A DNA stretch of 53,430 nt from Desulfosporosinus sp. OT (GCF_000224515.1 NZ_AGAF01000248.1:1-53430), one strand, 5' to 3'. Shown: positions 8,255 through 16,834, counted from the first letter of the stretch. Notes: generated from the letters alone by a model not told the origin. Numbers and translations are program-made.

Positions 8255-8944
8255 TTATTGACCACTTAATTCGAATTTGTAACCCACCCCTCTAACGGTC
8301 TGAATAATGTCATTATAACCAAGCTGATTTTCAAGCTTAGATCTCAAGCGATTGATGTGGGTGTCAACGGTGCGGGAATCTCCGCAGTAATCGTATTCCC
8401 AGACCATATTGAGTAACTGATCTCGACTGTAGATTTGCCCGGGTCGCTTTGCTAAGCAATGCAACAGGTCAAATTCTTTAGCCGTTAAGTTTACCTTTAA
8501 TCCACCAAGTTCGACTTCCCGAGTAATCTGATTGATCTTTAGACCAGGATAAGAAATGATATGTTCTTTACTTTGTCCTCCTTCCAACCTTCTTAGGACT
8601 GCCTTGACCCGGGCACTAAGTTCACGCGGACTAAACGGTTTAACGACATAATCATCCGCCCCTAAATCAAATCCTAACACCCGATCATTCTCTTCCCCCT
8701 TGGCTGTTAGCATAATAATGGGAATCTTGGTTTCCTTTCTCAGTATCTTACAAACGGTCCAACCGTCTAATCCGGGCATCATTAGATCGAGAATGATAAG
8801 ATCTAGATTATCTTTCCGAACCATCTCTAACGCACTGTTTCCATCCTCTGCCTGGTAAACGTCAAACCCATCCGCTTCAAGGTAGATACGCACTATTTCC
8901 CGAATCCGATCGTCATCGTCTGCTATTAGAACCTTATTACTCAA
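8255..8944 (-). CDS. OmpR/PhoP-family response regulator
   Basis: The product has a receiver domain with the acidic pocket DDDD near the N-terminus, a phospho-acceptor Asp in LDLMMPG (about residue 53), a conserved Lys in VVKPFSPRE, and a winged-helix DNA-binding domain ending in VRGVGYKFE. I chose TTG 8944 because AGGGGGG lies about 8 bases upstream of it; a longer frame begins at 8962. The PhoP-type repeat at 9039-9066 lies about 95 bases upstream, which suggests autoregulation. The physiological signal (phosphate or envelope stress) is inferred only. Confidence 0.9.
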   Translation of the reverse strand: MSNKVLIADDDDRIREIVRIYLEADGFDVYQAEDGNSALEMVRKDNLDLIILDLMMPGLDGWTVCKILRKETKIPIIMLTAKGEENDRVLGFDLGADDYVVKPFSPRELSARVKAVLRRLEGGQSKEHIISYPGLKINQITREVELGGLKVNLTAKEFDLLHCLAKRPGQIYSRDQLLNMVWEYDYCGDSRTVDTHINRLRSKLENQLGYNDIIQTVRGVGYKFELSGQ

Positions 8945-9038
8945 TCTAGTTTCCCCCCTCAATTCTTAACTTATTGGAACAATTCTAAGTTAATTGCTTC
9001 AGCTTCATTTTATTGTACATTAAGAGAACTACATCAAG

Positions 9039-9066
9039 TTAACAGATTTTTAACATTTTTGTTAAA
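9039..9066. promoter_or_regulatory. PhoP-type direct repeat, copy 2
   Basis: TTAACA-N5-TTAACA-N5-GTTAAA with 11-base periodicity lies upstream of the response-regulator gene. The central 24 bases are the same as at 6708-6731. This is the position expected for autoregulation by a PhoP-like regulator. Confidence 0.55.
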
Positions 9067-9138
9067 AACCCGTTTGAGTCTGATAACAATAGTGTACCAT
9101 GGAGAGATTATTGCTCATGGAGAGAGTGGCTTTGTGTT

Positions 9139-10497
9139 TCAATCAAGCAAAGATCCACTTCTGTTGATAAATCTGAAAAGAAGATATACAGCTCGAATGA
9201 ATAAATCAATTGCTATAGAAATCCATACTCCGGCAATCCCCATTCCTAATCTCAAACCAAAAATGTAGACTCCCAGAACACGAATAAAAAACATTCCAAT
9301 TGCAGTACTATACATTGGGCTCTTAGTATCGCCTGCTCCCTGTAAAGCACCTGCCAATACTAAACTTAAGGCTAGTGCGGGTTGTGCAAAAGCATCAATT
9401 CTGAGTGCTGTGGCAACCATATCAATGACATTTTCTTCCTGTGTAAACCAAGTTGCAAACCAAGGACTGAAGAAAAATAAAATCACCCCAAAAAACGACA
9501 TAACGATAACCGCGATAGCAGAGGTCCACAGTCCGTATGAACGAGCCTCTTTAACTCTATTTGCTCCTAAGTTCTGCCCGACTAATATAGTTGCTGCAAT
9601 CGCTAAACCATACCCCGGCATAAACGAAAAAACTTCAATATTGCCCGCGATTATGTGAGCAGCATAGGTTTCAGTTCCAATCCGAATAATCAATCCAAAA
9701 TATAGGACCTGTCCAAGACGCATAATTAGCCGTTCTGCGGCAGCCGGAGCAGATAGCTTTAGAATTGGCAACGTATAGCTGTTCCGCTCCAGACGGAGGC
9801 TCCTTAAAAAAGAAAATGCAATTCTTGATTGTGCGATGAAGTAATACAGAGCAAGTGTACCTGTTATACGAGCAATTACTGTTGCCAAGGCTGCTCCTTC
9901 TATCCCAAAGCCATCGAACTTCCATAAACCAAAAATCAGGATATAAACTAGGCCAACATGAAGAATATTGATCCATAAGCTTACTTTCATAGGAGTTTTG
10001 GTATCCCCGTAGGCTCGCAAGATATTGCCAAACATAAGCATGAGTGAAATAAATACCGAAGGGATGGCAACTATGCGGAAATATTTAACTCCATCGACCA
10101 GTACCCTTGGTTCTGCCCCCATAAGCCTTAGTAAGGGTTCGGCAAAAATCAATGCTACCATTCCAAAGATCAAGCCTATATATACAGAGAACATGGTTGA
10201 TTGCCTTGCTACATCCCGTGCTTTATCGAATTCTCCTGCACCTACGGCCCGAGCAATTAAAGCAGACGTTCCTATTCCTAGCGCCATAAATATAGCAATA
10301 TACACAGCTAGAATCGCATTAGCTACACCCACTGCAGTAACCTCAATTAACCCCAATTTGGAAACGAATAAGATATCGACAAACCCAACAATGGCCTGCA
10401 AGATATTTTCTATCATGGCAGGAATAGCTAAAGTTAAAATGACACGTATTTTTCTTTTAACGGATAAATCTTGGTTAATTATTAAGTCAGATGACAT
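9139..10497 (-). CDS. MATE family multidrug exporter
   Basis: The protein of about 452 residues has twelve predicted membrane helices in two similar halves, typical of NorM/DinF-type MATE transporters, which use sodium or proton gradients to expel cationic drugs. Visible hallmarks are AIPAMIENILQAIVGFVD at the start and GAGEFDKA after helix 2. ATG 10497 is preferred (AAGGGAAAG upstream), although a GTG at 10515 overlaps the stop of the CsoR-type repressor gene. The two genes therefore form an operon, which suggests metal control of this exporter or that it handles a metal-related compound. Confidence 0.9.
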   Translation of the reverse strand: MSSDLIINQDLSVKRKIRVILTLAIPAMIENILQAIVGFVDILFVSKLGLIEVTAVGVANAILAVYIAIFMALGIGTSALIARAVGAGEFDKARDVARQSTMFSVYIGLIFGMVALIFAEPLLRLMGAEPRVLVDGVKYFRIVAIPSVFISLMLMFGNILRAYGDTKTPMKVSLWINILHVGLVYILIFGLWKFDGFGIEGAALATVIARITGTLALYYFIAQSRIAFSFLRSLRLERNSYTLPILKLSAPAAAERLIMRLGQVLYFGLIIRIGTETYAAHIIAGNIEVFSFMPGYGLAIAATILVGQNLGANRVKEARSYGLWTSAIAVIVMSFFGVILFFFSPWFATWFTQEENVIDMVATALRIDAFAQPALALSLVLAGALQGAGDTKSPMYSTAIGMFFIRVLGVYIFGLRLGMGIAGVWISIAIDLFIRAVYLLFRFINRSGSLLD

Positions 10498-10511
10498 GAT
10501 GATCTTTCCCT

Positions 10512-10784
10512 TCACCGCATATAATGGTCAAGCGCTTTATTGAGGTCAAGTAATACTTGTTCTTCGTTCCCGTCGTGAACAGCAGCTACTACACAGTTTT
10601 CTAAATGATCTTTGAGCAAGAGTTTAGCTGCGTTATCTAATGCTTTCCTTACAGCAGCAAATTGCAGTAAAATATCCGGACAATCTCGTCCGTCAACTGT
10701 CATTTGCTTTATGGCTCGGATATGCCCCTCTATCCGGGAAAGCCGATTTACAACCTGATGTTGGTGCTTATGCTTGTGATTCAT
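10512..10784 (-). CDS. CsoR/FrmR-family metal-sensing repressor
   Basis: A 90-residue all-helical repressor of the DUF156 family. A His-rich N-terminus (MNHKHKHQHQ) is followed by the signature RLSRIEGHIRAI. The sensor residues are visible as Cys in GRDCPD and as His and Cys in KDHLENCV, the Cys-His-Cys set of copper-sensing CsoR. ATG 10784 has AGGAGG at ideal spacing; a longer frame to 10814 is not needed. An inverted repeat typical of CsoR operators lies upstream at 10821-10839, so the gene probably represses itself and the downstream MATE exporter. Copper is the likely metal, but nickel or formaldehyde sensing is not excluded. Confidence 0.9.
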   Translation of the reverse strand: MNHKHKHQHQVVNRLSRIEGHIRAIKQMTVDGRDCPDILLQFAAVRKALDNAAKLLLKDHLENCVVAAVHDGNEEQVLLDLNKALDHYMR

Positions 10785-10820
10785 TATAATTCCTCCTAAA
10801 AGTGCCCTACACAAATATTT

Positions 10821-10839
10821 TATCCCCCCCAGGGGGATA
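10821..10839. promoter_or_regulatory. CsoR-type operator
   Basis: TATCCCCC-CCA-GGGGGATA is a perfect 8-base inverted repeat with a 3-base centre, the C-run/G-run palindrome expected for CsoR-family repressors. It lies 37 bases upstream of the repressor start codon. A related palindrome is at 32208-32226. Confidence 0.75.
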
Positions 10840-10894
10840 AAGTCAACACAAAGGTGTACTCTATGAAGAGGCAGTCCCTTTTATGATTTTCTAC

Positions 10895-11050
10895 TCATTT
10901 AACTCTAATTATTTTCGTCTCTGATATCCAACATGATATAGTATAATTCTTACCACTTTGTTTAGCCCTTAAGAGAGCTTGGTCAGAAGCCACAATAAAA
11001 TCGTGAATACTCTGCCCATTTTTGGGATAGCTTGAACCACCTAAGAACAA
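10895..11050 (-). pseudogene. Remnant of a GGDEF (diguanylate cyclase) C-terminus
   Basis: About 49 codons before a TGA read GGSSYPKNGQSIHDF, VASDQALLRAKQSGKNY and a short tail. This is the end of a GGDEF domain, where SxYPxDG is followed by the ADxALYxAKxxGKN helix. The GGDEF active site and everything upstream are missing. Bases 11051-11253 hold only the leader of the next gene as far as I can see. Confidence 0.6.
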
Positions 11051-11253
11051 TCATGGTTGCACTCTACCCATTGAACTGCCGTCCGAGTTCTGTTCTTAGT
11101 TCACCTCTCAAACTGTTTCTTATTATATAAGGTAATTAGTGTTTCACAAACATAGTTAAGCTAGTTGCGAATGTTTAAATCGGATCGCTATGCTAGCACG
11201 TAACATAAAATAATATTTTTTGATAAATATAATCCTGAAAGGAACTAGCATCT

Positions 11254-11814
11254 ATGTCTTCACAATTTTTTGCAGACTCTATAAATTATTGGGGTGCGTA
11301 TGGAATTATTGCAAGCTTATTCATAAGTATTCTTATTGCTATTGCTGGAATTATTCCTTCAATTTTTGTCACAGGTGCAAATGTTATTGTATTTGGTCCT
11401 GTTAATGGCTTTATTATCTCCTGGGTCGGAGAGGTAATTGGTGCTTTGGTTTCGTTCTACCTTTACAGATTGGGCTTTAAAAAGAGATTTGAACGCTTGG
11501 GTGGAAAATACAATATGCTAGATAGGATTGTCTCTGCAAAGGGATTTGAAATTACCGTACTACTTTTTCAAACAAGGCTTTTGCCTTTTATACCTTCAGG
11601 TTTTGTAACGTTAGCAGGTGCAATAAGTAATATAAACATGTTACATTTTTTAATTGCCACTGCCCTTGGAAAACTTCCCTCTATTGCTCTTGAGGCTTTA
11701 GTAAGCTTTGATGTTATAAATATCAATACGAACTGGATAAGGTTAGCAATTACTATCTTTGCGGTCGGAACTATGTTCTTCTTATTAAGAAAAATAAATT
11801 CAGGGACTCGATAA
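11254..11814 (+). CDS. TVP38/TMEM64-family (VTT domain) membrane protein
   Basis: The 186-residue protein has hydrophobic segments at about 15-45, 55-75 and 160-180 and the VTT-domain features: a glycine- and proline-containing re-entrant segment (FGPVNGFI), a basic loop (YLYRLGFKKRFERLGGKYN) and the motif RLLPFIPSGFVTLAGAIS. DedA/VTT proteins are thought to move lipids or ions across the membrane; the role here is unknown. The ATG has AAAGGAA upstream. A frameshifted copy occupies 1-479, so this is the functional member of the pair. Confidence 0.85.
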   Translation: MSSQFFADSINYWGAYGIIASLFISILIAIAGIIPSIFVTGANVIVFGPVNGFIISWVGEVIGALVSFYLYRLGFKKRFERLGGKYNMLDRIVSAKGFEITVLLFQTRLLPFIPSGFVTLAGAISNINMLHFLIATALGKLPSIALEALVSFDVININTNWIRLAITIFAVGTMFFLLRKINSGTR

Positions 11815-11940
11815 CAAAGTCTAATCGATTGTCCAATTTAATTTTTAACTCTACTGCATGATGAACTCTCCTCTTTCGGTTCTGGGGTAGGCCAACGAAA
11901 TGACTTAAAACCCACGCTAAGACAATATATGGTAACAATA

Positions 11941-11973
11941 AGCCGACTTTCCAACGCTAAGGAAAAGTCGGCT
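11941..11973. terminator. Hairpin between converging genes
   Basis: AGCCGACTTTCC (11941-11952) pairs with GGAAAAGTCGGCT (11961-11973) with one bulged base. It lies between the ends of the convergent VTT gene and P-type ATPase gene and probably stops transcription from both sides. Confidence 0.7.
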
Positions 11974-12035
11974 ATTGTTTAAAAACGATGGTATTTTATT
12001 TTTTTTGCAACAGACTTGCAAAGCAGACGGCTCTA

Positions 12036-13910
12036 TTACCGTAGTAAACGTAGGCCGCTGAGGATAACAAGGATAGTACTTCCTTCGTGCCCGATGACTC
12101 CTACCGGGAGATTAATGTTCCCGAAAAAATTAGACAGGACCAGCACGAGAATGACGGCAATGGCAAAGGTAACATTTTGTTTAACCACCCTAGTCGTGCG
12201 ACGACCTAAGGTAATGGCATAAGCGACCTTAGAAATATCATCCGCCATCAGAACCACATTAGCCGTTTCCAGCGCTACATCCGTTCCGGCAGCACCCATC
12301 GCGATGCCCACAGAAGAAACCGCCAAGGCCGGTGCATCGTTCACGCCGTCTCCGACCATCGCAACTTTTCCGTGCTCCCCTAATTTCTTTATAATGTCTA
12401 CTTTATGTTGGGGCAGCAATTCTGAATAGACTTCGTCGACGCCTACCTGCTCACCCATTATTTGCGCAGTTGTAGAGCTGTCGCCGGTCAACATCACAAC
12501 CTTAATCCCCATTTGTTTTAGTCTTCTGATCGATTCCTTTGCTTGTGGTCGCAGGGTATCTTGTACCGCTAAAACACCGATTCGTTCGTCTCCCACTTGA
12601 ACAAAGATCACCGTATTCCCTTGCTTTTCAAGTTTCTGGACAGCCTTCATTTCCTCATCCGACAATTTTTGTCCTTCGGTCAAATCTAGTTTTCCGATTC
12701 GATATTCCTGACCGTCCACGATGCCACGCACCCCAAGTCCAGGCACAGCTTCCAGCTTTGATGCCGAGCGAAGTTGAATATTCTTCTCGTTTGCTTTATG
12801 GATGATTGCCTTAGCAATAGGGTGTTCTGACCACGTTTCTAGGGAGGCTGCGATGCCTAAGACCTCATTTTCAGTGTAGTTCCCGTAAGGTATCACCTGA
12901 GTAATTTTCGGTATTCCCTCGGTGAGAGTCCCGGTTTTGTCAAAAGCGACTACGTTGACATCCCCGATCGCCTCTAGATAGGCGCCGCCTTTAAATAATA
13001 TGCCATTTCGTGCACCATTGGATATCCCGGATAAAATAGCAGGCATGATCGAGGAAACAAGAGCACAGGGCGAGGCTACGACCAGAAAAATCATCGCTTT
13101 GTAAATCGTCTCACTCCAAGACCACCCTAAGACAAAGGGTGGCACGACTAAGATCAAAACCGCACAAGTGACCACAATTTTAGCATAAATACGTTCAAAC
13201 CGCTCCATGAATAATTGACTAGGGGGTCTTTCACTTTGAGCTTCTTGAACAAGATGAATTATTTTAGCAAGCAAAGTTGCCTCTGCCGGCTTGGTCATTT
13301 CGATGACTAAAGCTCCCTGTCCGTTCATGGTTCCAGCAAAAACTTCGTCACCTACAGATTTGTCCATGGGCATCGATTCTCCCGTAATCGAGGCCTGATT
13401 CACAGAAGAATATCCCTCACGCACAAGCCCGTCCGCCGCAATCCTTTCTCCCGGTCTCACCAACAAACGGTCGCCTAGCTGCAATTCTTCGACTCGAACT
13501 CGCTTTTCCAGGTTTCCTTGTAACACAATAGCCTCTTCCGGGCGTAGTTTCATAATGGCCTTAATTTCATCATTCGTTCGCTCCAGAGTATACCCTTCTA
13601 GGGCACCACTTAGGGAAAAAATTAGTATTAAAATAGCCCCGTCTCTCCAAAATCCGATACTAGCTGCACCAATAGCTGCTACGACCATCAACAAATCGAC
13701 ATCGAAATCTTTTTCCTTAATCAGAGTTTGCAGACCTTCCCAGGCTTTCTGATATCCACCTATGGCATAGGCCAAAAGGTAGCATGGGACTTCGAGCTCA
13801 GAATGACCATATCTGCCCGAATACCAAGCCAGGATAATAAATCCTAAGCTGAGGGCTGTAACAATCAACCCTTTATGTCGCGACCAAAGTATATTCCAAG
13901 ATGTTCTCAT
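12036..13910 (-). CDS. P1B-4-type metal-exporting ATPase
   Basis: A 624-residue P-type ATPase without an N-terminal metal-binding domain. The actuator loop has TGES, the membrane metal site reads SPCALV, the phosphorylation site is DKTGTLTEG, the nucleotide domain has SEHP, and GDGVNDAPAL is the hinge. The last helix carries HEGSTILVIL. SPC together with HEGST defines the P1B-4 group (PfeT/ZosA, CtpD, CoaT), whose members export ferrous iron, cobalt or zinc. The ATG has AGAGGAG upstream. A MarR-family regulator gene lies 113 bases upstream on the same strand and may control it. Iron or cobalt efflux is the best guess; specificity is not proven by sequence. Confidence 0.88.
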   Translation of the reverse strand: MRTSWNILWSRHKGLIVTALSLGFIILAWYSGRYGHSELEVPCYLLAYAIGGYQKAWEGLQTLIKEKDFDVDLLMVVAAIGAASIGFWRDGAILILIFSLSGALEGYTLERTNDEIKAIMKLRPEEAIVLQGNLEKRVRVEELQLGDRLLVRPGERIAADGLVREGYSSVNQASITGESMPMDKSVGDEVFAGTMNGQGALVIEMTKPAEATLLAKIIHLVQEAQSERPPSQLFMERFERIYAKIVVTCAVLILVVPPFVLGWSWSETIYKAMIFLVVASPCALVSSIMPAILSGISNGARNGILFKGGAYLEAIGDVNVVAFDKTGTLTEGIPKITQVIPYGNYTENEVLGIAASLETWSEHPIAKAIIHKANEKNIQLRSASKLEAVPGLGVRGIVDGQEYRIGKLDLTEGQKLSDEEMKAVQKLEKQGNTVIFVQVGDERIGVLAVQDTLRPQAKESIRRLKQMGIKVVMLTGDSSTTAQIMGEQVGVDEVYSELLPQHKVDIIKKLGEHGKVAMVGDGVNDAPALAVSSVGIAMGAAGTDVALETANVVLMADDISKVAYAITLGRRTTRVVKQNVTFAIAVILVLVLSNFFGNINLPVGVIGHEGSTILVILSGLRLLR

Positions 13911-14023
13911 GTCAATTTCTCCTCTTAACTTATTTCCACATGACGACCTAGCTATGTACCCTAGCCCTCTTATCTTGAATCCATTGAGCCATTAATTGTA
14001 GTTATGATGAAATCCTCTTAGTT

Positions 14024-14443
14024 CTAAAAAGTTTCGACATTGATCTTTTTCAAGATATGCAAAAATTGCTTGATTTCATCGTCACTCAGAGTAGAAGTCA
14101 TCTGCTCTGTCAGGTGTAAATGGTAGTCATGATGTTCCTCAAAGGCATTCCTTCCTATATCAGTTAAACTGATGAGATTAACGCGCCTATCTTCTTTTGT
14201 CAATTCACGACGTGCAAAATTCTTCTTTTCTAAGCGATCCACTGTTACTGTAGTAGTTCCTGTCGTTACCCCCAGTTTCTGAGCCAAAGCCTTCATATTC
14301 ATTTTTTCATTTTCACCAAGGACCTCTAAGGCATGTGCTTCAGAAACCGTTACCTCACTGGATCGCACGATTGAATTTTCCCAAGAAGAAAACCCATTGA
14401 AAAACGCCAAGAGTTCATGGGTCAACTCTTCATTGATCGTCAT
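14024..14443 (-). CDS. MarR-family transcriptional regulator
   Basis: A 139-residue winged-helix regulator. The DNA-binding part is visible as MKALAQKLGVTTGTTTVTVD followed by the wing residues (ARRELTKEDRRVN). The ATG follows a strong GGAGGAGG site. It is the first gene of a pair with the P1B-4 ATPase, so it probably responds to a metal or to oxidative stress and controls that exporter; the AdcR and related MarR proteins bind zinc, but I cannot confirm metal ligands here. Confidence 0.8.
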   Translation of the reverse strand: MTINEELTHELLAFFNGFSSWENSIVRSSEVTVSEAHALEVLGENEKMNMKALAQKLGVTTGTTTVTVDRLEKKNFARRELTKEDRRVNLISLTDIGRNAFEEHHDYHLHLTEQMTSTLSDDEIKQFLHILKKINVETF

Positions 14444-14586
14444 TAAAATTCCTCCTCCAAAAATAATATGTAGTTCATAATGTTTTAATATAATATTGTT
14501 TGATAATCAAATTATATGATAGCAAAAATAATCTTCGCTGACAAGGGGGGTAGCGAAGATTATTGAAAACTTGACCTTCCAGGCAA

Positions 14587-14619
14587 AAGTCCCTTCGTCC
14601 GATTAGAACAAAGGGACTT
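14587..14619. terminator. Hairpin in the 14.4-15.4 kb gene-poor region
   Basis: AAGTCCCTT (14587-14595) is complementary to AAGGGACTT (14611-14619). Read on the plus strand it is followed by CTGGTTTTG. It lies 3' of the chromate-transporter remnant and probably once ended that operon. Confidence 0.55.
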
Positions 14620-14637
14620 CTGGTTTTGTCGATGTTA

Positions 14638-14799
14638 TTACATAGCTCCAAAAAGCTGTACTAAATAACCCAACTTACGAAGCATAGTGATTTACGCTAC
14701 AGGATCACCCCAAGCTTGCAACCCGAAACGCAAAAATCGCATAAATATTTGATAGTAGGATCGAGTTTCTGAAATGGGTTTATTGAAAGAAACGGCCAT
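14638..14799 (-). pseudogene. N-terminal remnant of a chromate transporter (CHR family)
   Basis: From an ATG with AGGAGATG upstream the frame reads MAVSFNKPISETRSYY then FMRFLRFGLQAWGDPVA before a TAA. ChrA-type transporters start with FxxFLxxGLxAFGGPxAQI, so the TAA replaces the conserved Gln codon (CAA). Beyond it the frame continues as ITMLRKLGYL for a few codons and then is lost. The rest of the transporter is gone. A ChrB-like remnant lies directly upstream in the same orientation. Confidence 0.6.
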
Positions 14800-14829
14800 T
14801 AGAACATCTCCTGTTTATATTTCATAATT

Positions 14830-15187
14830 TTAGCCCTCCAAAAGTTGCTTATAGAGAGAGTCCATAATGATAAAACCAATCTCTATGGTCTTATGATCAT
14901 CCTCCATAACCTTTCTTAATCCCCTAAATATCGTGTCCAACCCTGCTGCTTCAGGTGGAGGTAATAAGTCATTCATGGTATCGACCGAATCGACAATATC
15001 ACATATTTGATTCAGAACGGGTTCGTTGATATGGTCATATTCTTTTAAAATAGTGCAAAAGGTACAGCGTCCCCGTTTATGGCTGAGGGTTGCCCCGGGA
15101 ACATCAAAGGGGATACCGTCAAGGCCTTTGAAATCGATCCCTTTCTTAATGAACTCAAACTCTGCCTTGGGGTCGATAAATTTTACT
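14830..15187 (-). pseudogene. ChrB-like chromate resistance protein, 5'-truncated
   Basis: About 118 codons are open without stops but without a start codon at the upstream end. The frame reads FIDPKAEFEFIKKG, then IPFDVPGATLSHKRGRCTF, then a helical tail. This is the C-terminal domain of chromate-resistance ChrB proteins, where RFIDPxAEF and IPFDxPGxxLSHxxxxCTFD are conserved. The N-terminal part is missing and the frame abuts an asparagine-synthetase fragment on the other strand. It stops just before the chromate transporter remnant, the usual chrB-chrA order. Confidence 0.65.
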
Positions 15188-15191
15188 TAGT

Positions 15192-15380
15192 CTTGAAGTC
15201 AAAACTTCCCCGATTCTTCCCTTCCTTAACCTCCCGGCCTTACGGGATCTCATGAAGCTCTCAGATACCATGCCTTCTGGTCGTCCATGGTTTGGGCAAC
15301 TGATGGGCATTCCACAGCTCTTTGCCTGCCTTATCCAAGTGAATTATTGGTTGGAGGAAAACAAAATTAGAATTCTTTAG
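15192..15380 (+). pseudogene. C-terminal remnant of asparagine synthetase
   Basis: Sixty-two codons before a TAG read SPILPFLNLPALRDLMK, then RPWFGQLMGIPQLFACLIQV and NYWLEENKI. The PWFGQLM-x-x-PQ and QxNYWLE motifs are the extreme C-terminus of class B asparagine synthetases. No upstream part exists; the fragment starts where the ChrB-like fragment begins on the opposite strand. The stop is followed by a good terminator at 15393-15425. Confidence 0.65.
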
Positions 15381-15392
15381 ATGTAATGAAAT

Positions 15393-15425
15393 AAAGGCCT
15401 GCAAGTAACTACCTTGCGGCCTTTT
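15393..15425. terminator. Bidirectional terminator
   Basis: AAAGGCC-T-GCAAG (15393-15405) pairs with CTTGC-GGCCTTT (15413-15424), with one bulge and a T-rich run on both strands. It ends the CNNM/CorC gene on the minus strand and the asparagine-synthetase remnant on the plus strand. Confidence 0.8.
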
Positions 15426-15433
15426 CCTTATGA

Positions 15434-16834
15434 TCAAACTGCTTCATTTACGTCGTGTACTTCACTGTTTTTACTTTCGCGAGACTTTTTCATGACCTTA
15501 ACCTTGGTAATTCTATACCCTATAACCTCCATAACTTCAAAGTTAAACCCATTAAAATAAACAATATCTCCCTTGACCGGCTTTCGACCTATCCGTGCAA
15601 AAACATATCCCCCTATCGTAGAAACGGTATCTTCCTCGAGTTGAATCTCCAACATTTCTGAGACTTCTTCCAATAATACCCGGCCGTTTAGTATATATTC
15701 ATTCTCAGCCAGTTTCAGAATGTCAGGCTGTTCTGACTCAAATTCATCATAAATTTCCCCTACCAATTCTTCGAGCATATCCTCAAGCGTGACAAGCCCA
15801 GCTGATCCGCCGAATTCGTCCACAATAATTGCCATATGGGTTCGTTGGCTCCGCATTCTCTGTACCAGATGAGAAATCGGCATTCCCTCTGGAACGGCAA
15901 GGATATCTCGCTTAATCTGAGAAATATCTTTCGCCCCTGATTGTTCCTGTAACCGAATGATGTCCCGCATATGGACTAAGCCCAGAACATGGTCTTTATC
16001 ATCATCGCACAACAAATAACGTGTATGTCCGTATTTTTTTACATCCTCTAAAATCTCCTCAAACGTATCTTGTATGAAGACACACACCATATCTTGGCGC
16101 GGAATCATCACCTCACTAGCAATGCGGTCCGAAAATTCAAAGACATTATCCAAGAGTTTACCTTCCATTTTATCTAAATAGCCATGCTTTTGACTGGCAT
16201 CTACTAACATTCTCAGCTCTTCTTCGCTATGTGATAAATCAGCCTCATTGGCCGGTTGAATTCTCCAGATATACAAAACAAGGTTAGCTATACTATTAAG
16301 CGCCCAGATAACCGGATAAAATACCCAGTAAAAAGCCTTTAAAAAGCCCGCAGTAGCAAGTGCAGTGCTTTCGGCCTTCTGGATTGCAAGTGATTTAGGC
16401 ACAAGCTCTCCTAGAACAATGTGTAAGAACGAGATAATTAAAAATGCTATTGCCATAGCAATGGTATGAGTATAGATCAAACTCCAACCGCCAAAACCCA
16501 CAAACAACGGTTCGATAAGGGTCGCAATCGCCGGTTCACCAAGCCAACCTAAGCCCAAGGAAGCTAGCGTAATACCGAGCTGACAGGCAGAAAGGTATGC
16601 GTCTAGTTTCGAGGCAACATCAAGTGCGGTTTGCGCTCTTCGTGAACCATTCTCAGCAAGTTCCGCCAAACGCGTTTTACGCACTTTTACCATTGCAAAT
16701 TCAGCAGCAACAAAAAAACCATTAATTCCGACCAATAAAAAAGCAATTAAAACCTTTATGGCATTCCAGAGCAGACCTTCGATGATTTTTCTCCTCCTTT
16801 TATTTCCAGAAGCCGTATATGGTTGTCCTTCCAT
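15434..16834 (-). CDS. CNNM/CorC-type hemolysin-family protein
   Basis: The 466-residue membrane protein has the standard three-part structure. A CNNM (DUF21) transmembrane domain occupies about residues 15-215 (VAAEFAMVKVRKTRLAEL is typical). Two CBS domains follow (about 225-350, including VMIPRQDMVCV and LVTLEDMLEELVGEI), and a CorC/HlyC-associated domain lies at the end (TVSTIGGYVFARIGRKP). Members move magnesium or cobalt or export them. The gene is monocistronic, with a clear terminator. The start at 16834 is preceded by an AT-rich leader and has a weak ribosome binding site, so a start at an internal codon is possible. Confidence 0.9.
   Translation of the reverse strand: MEGQPYTASGNKRRRKIIEGLLWNAIKVLIAFLLVGINGFFVAAEFAMVKVRKTRLAELAENGSRRAQTALDVASKLDAYLSACQLGITLASLGLGWLGEPAIATLIEPLFVGFGGWSLIYTHTIAMAIAFLIISFLHIVLGELVPKSLAIQKAESTALATAGFLKAFYWVFYPVIWALNSIANLVLYIWRIQPANEADLSHSEEELRMLVDASQKHGYLDKMEGKLLDNVFEFSDRIASEVMIPRQDMVCVFIQDTFEEILEDVKKYGHTRYLLCDDDKDHVLGLVHMRDIIRLQEQSGAKDISQIKRDILAVPEGMPISHLVQRMRSQRTHMAIIVDEFGGSAGLVTLEDMLEELVGEIYDEFESEQPDILKLAENEYILNGRVLLEEVSEMLEIQLEEDTVSTIGGYVFARIGRKPVKGDIVYFNGFNFEVMEVIGYRITKVKVMKKSRESKNSEVHDVNEAV

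Noticed and set aside
10821-10839. Intrinsic terminator
   Set aside because: The palindrome has a 3-base centre and no U-tract, and lies upstream of a repressor of the matching family, so an operator is the better reading.
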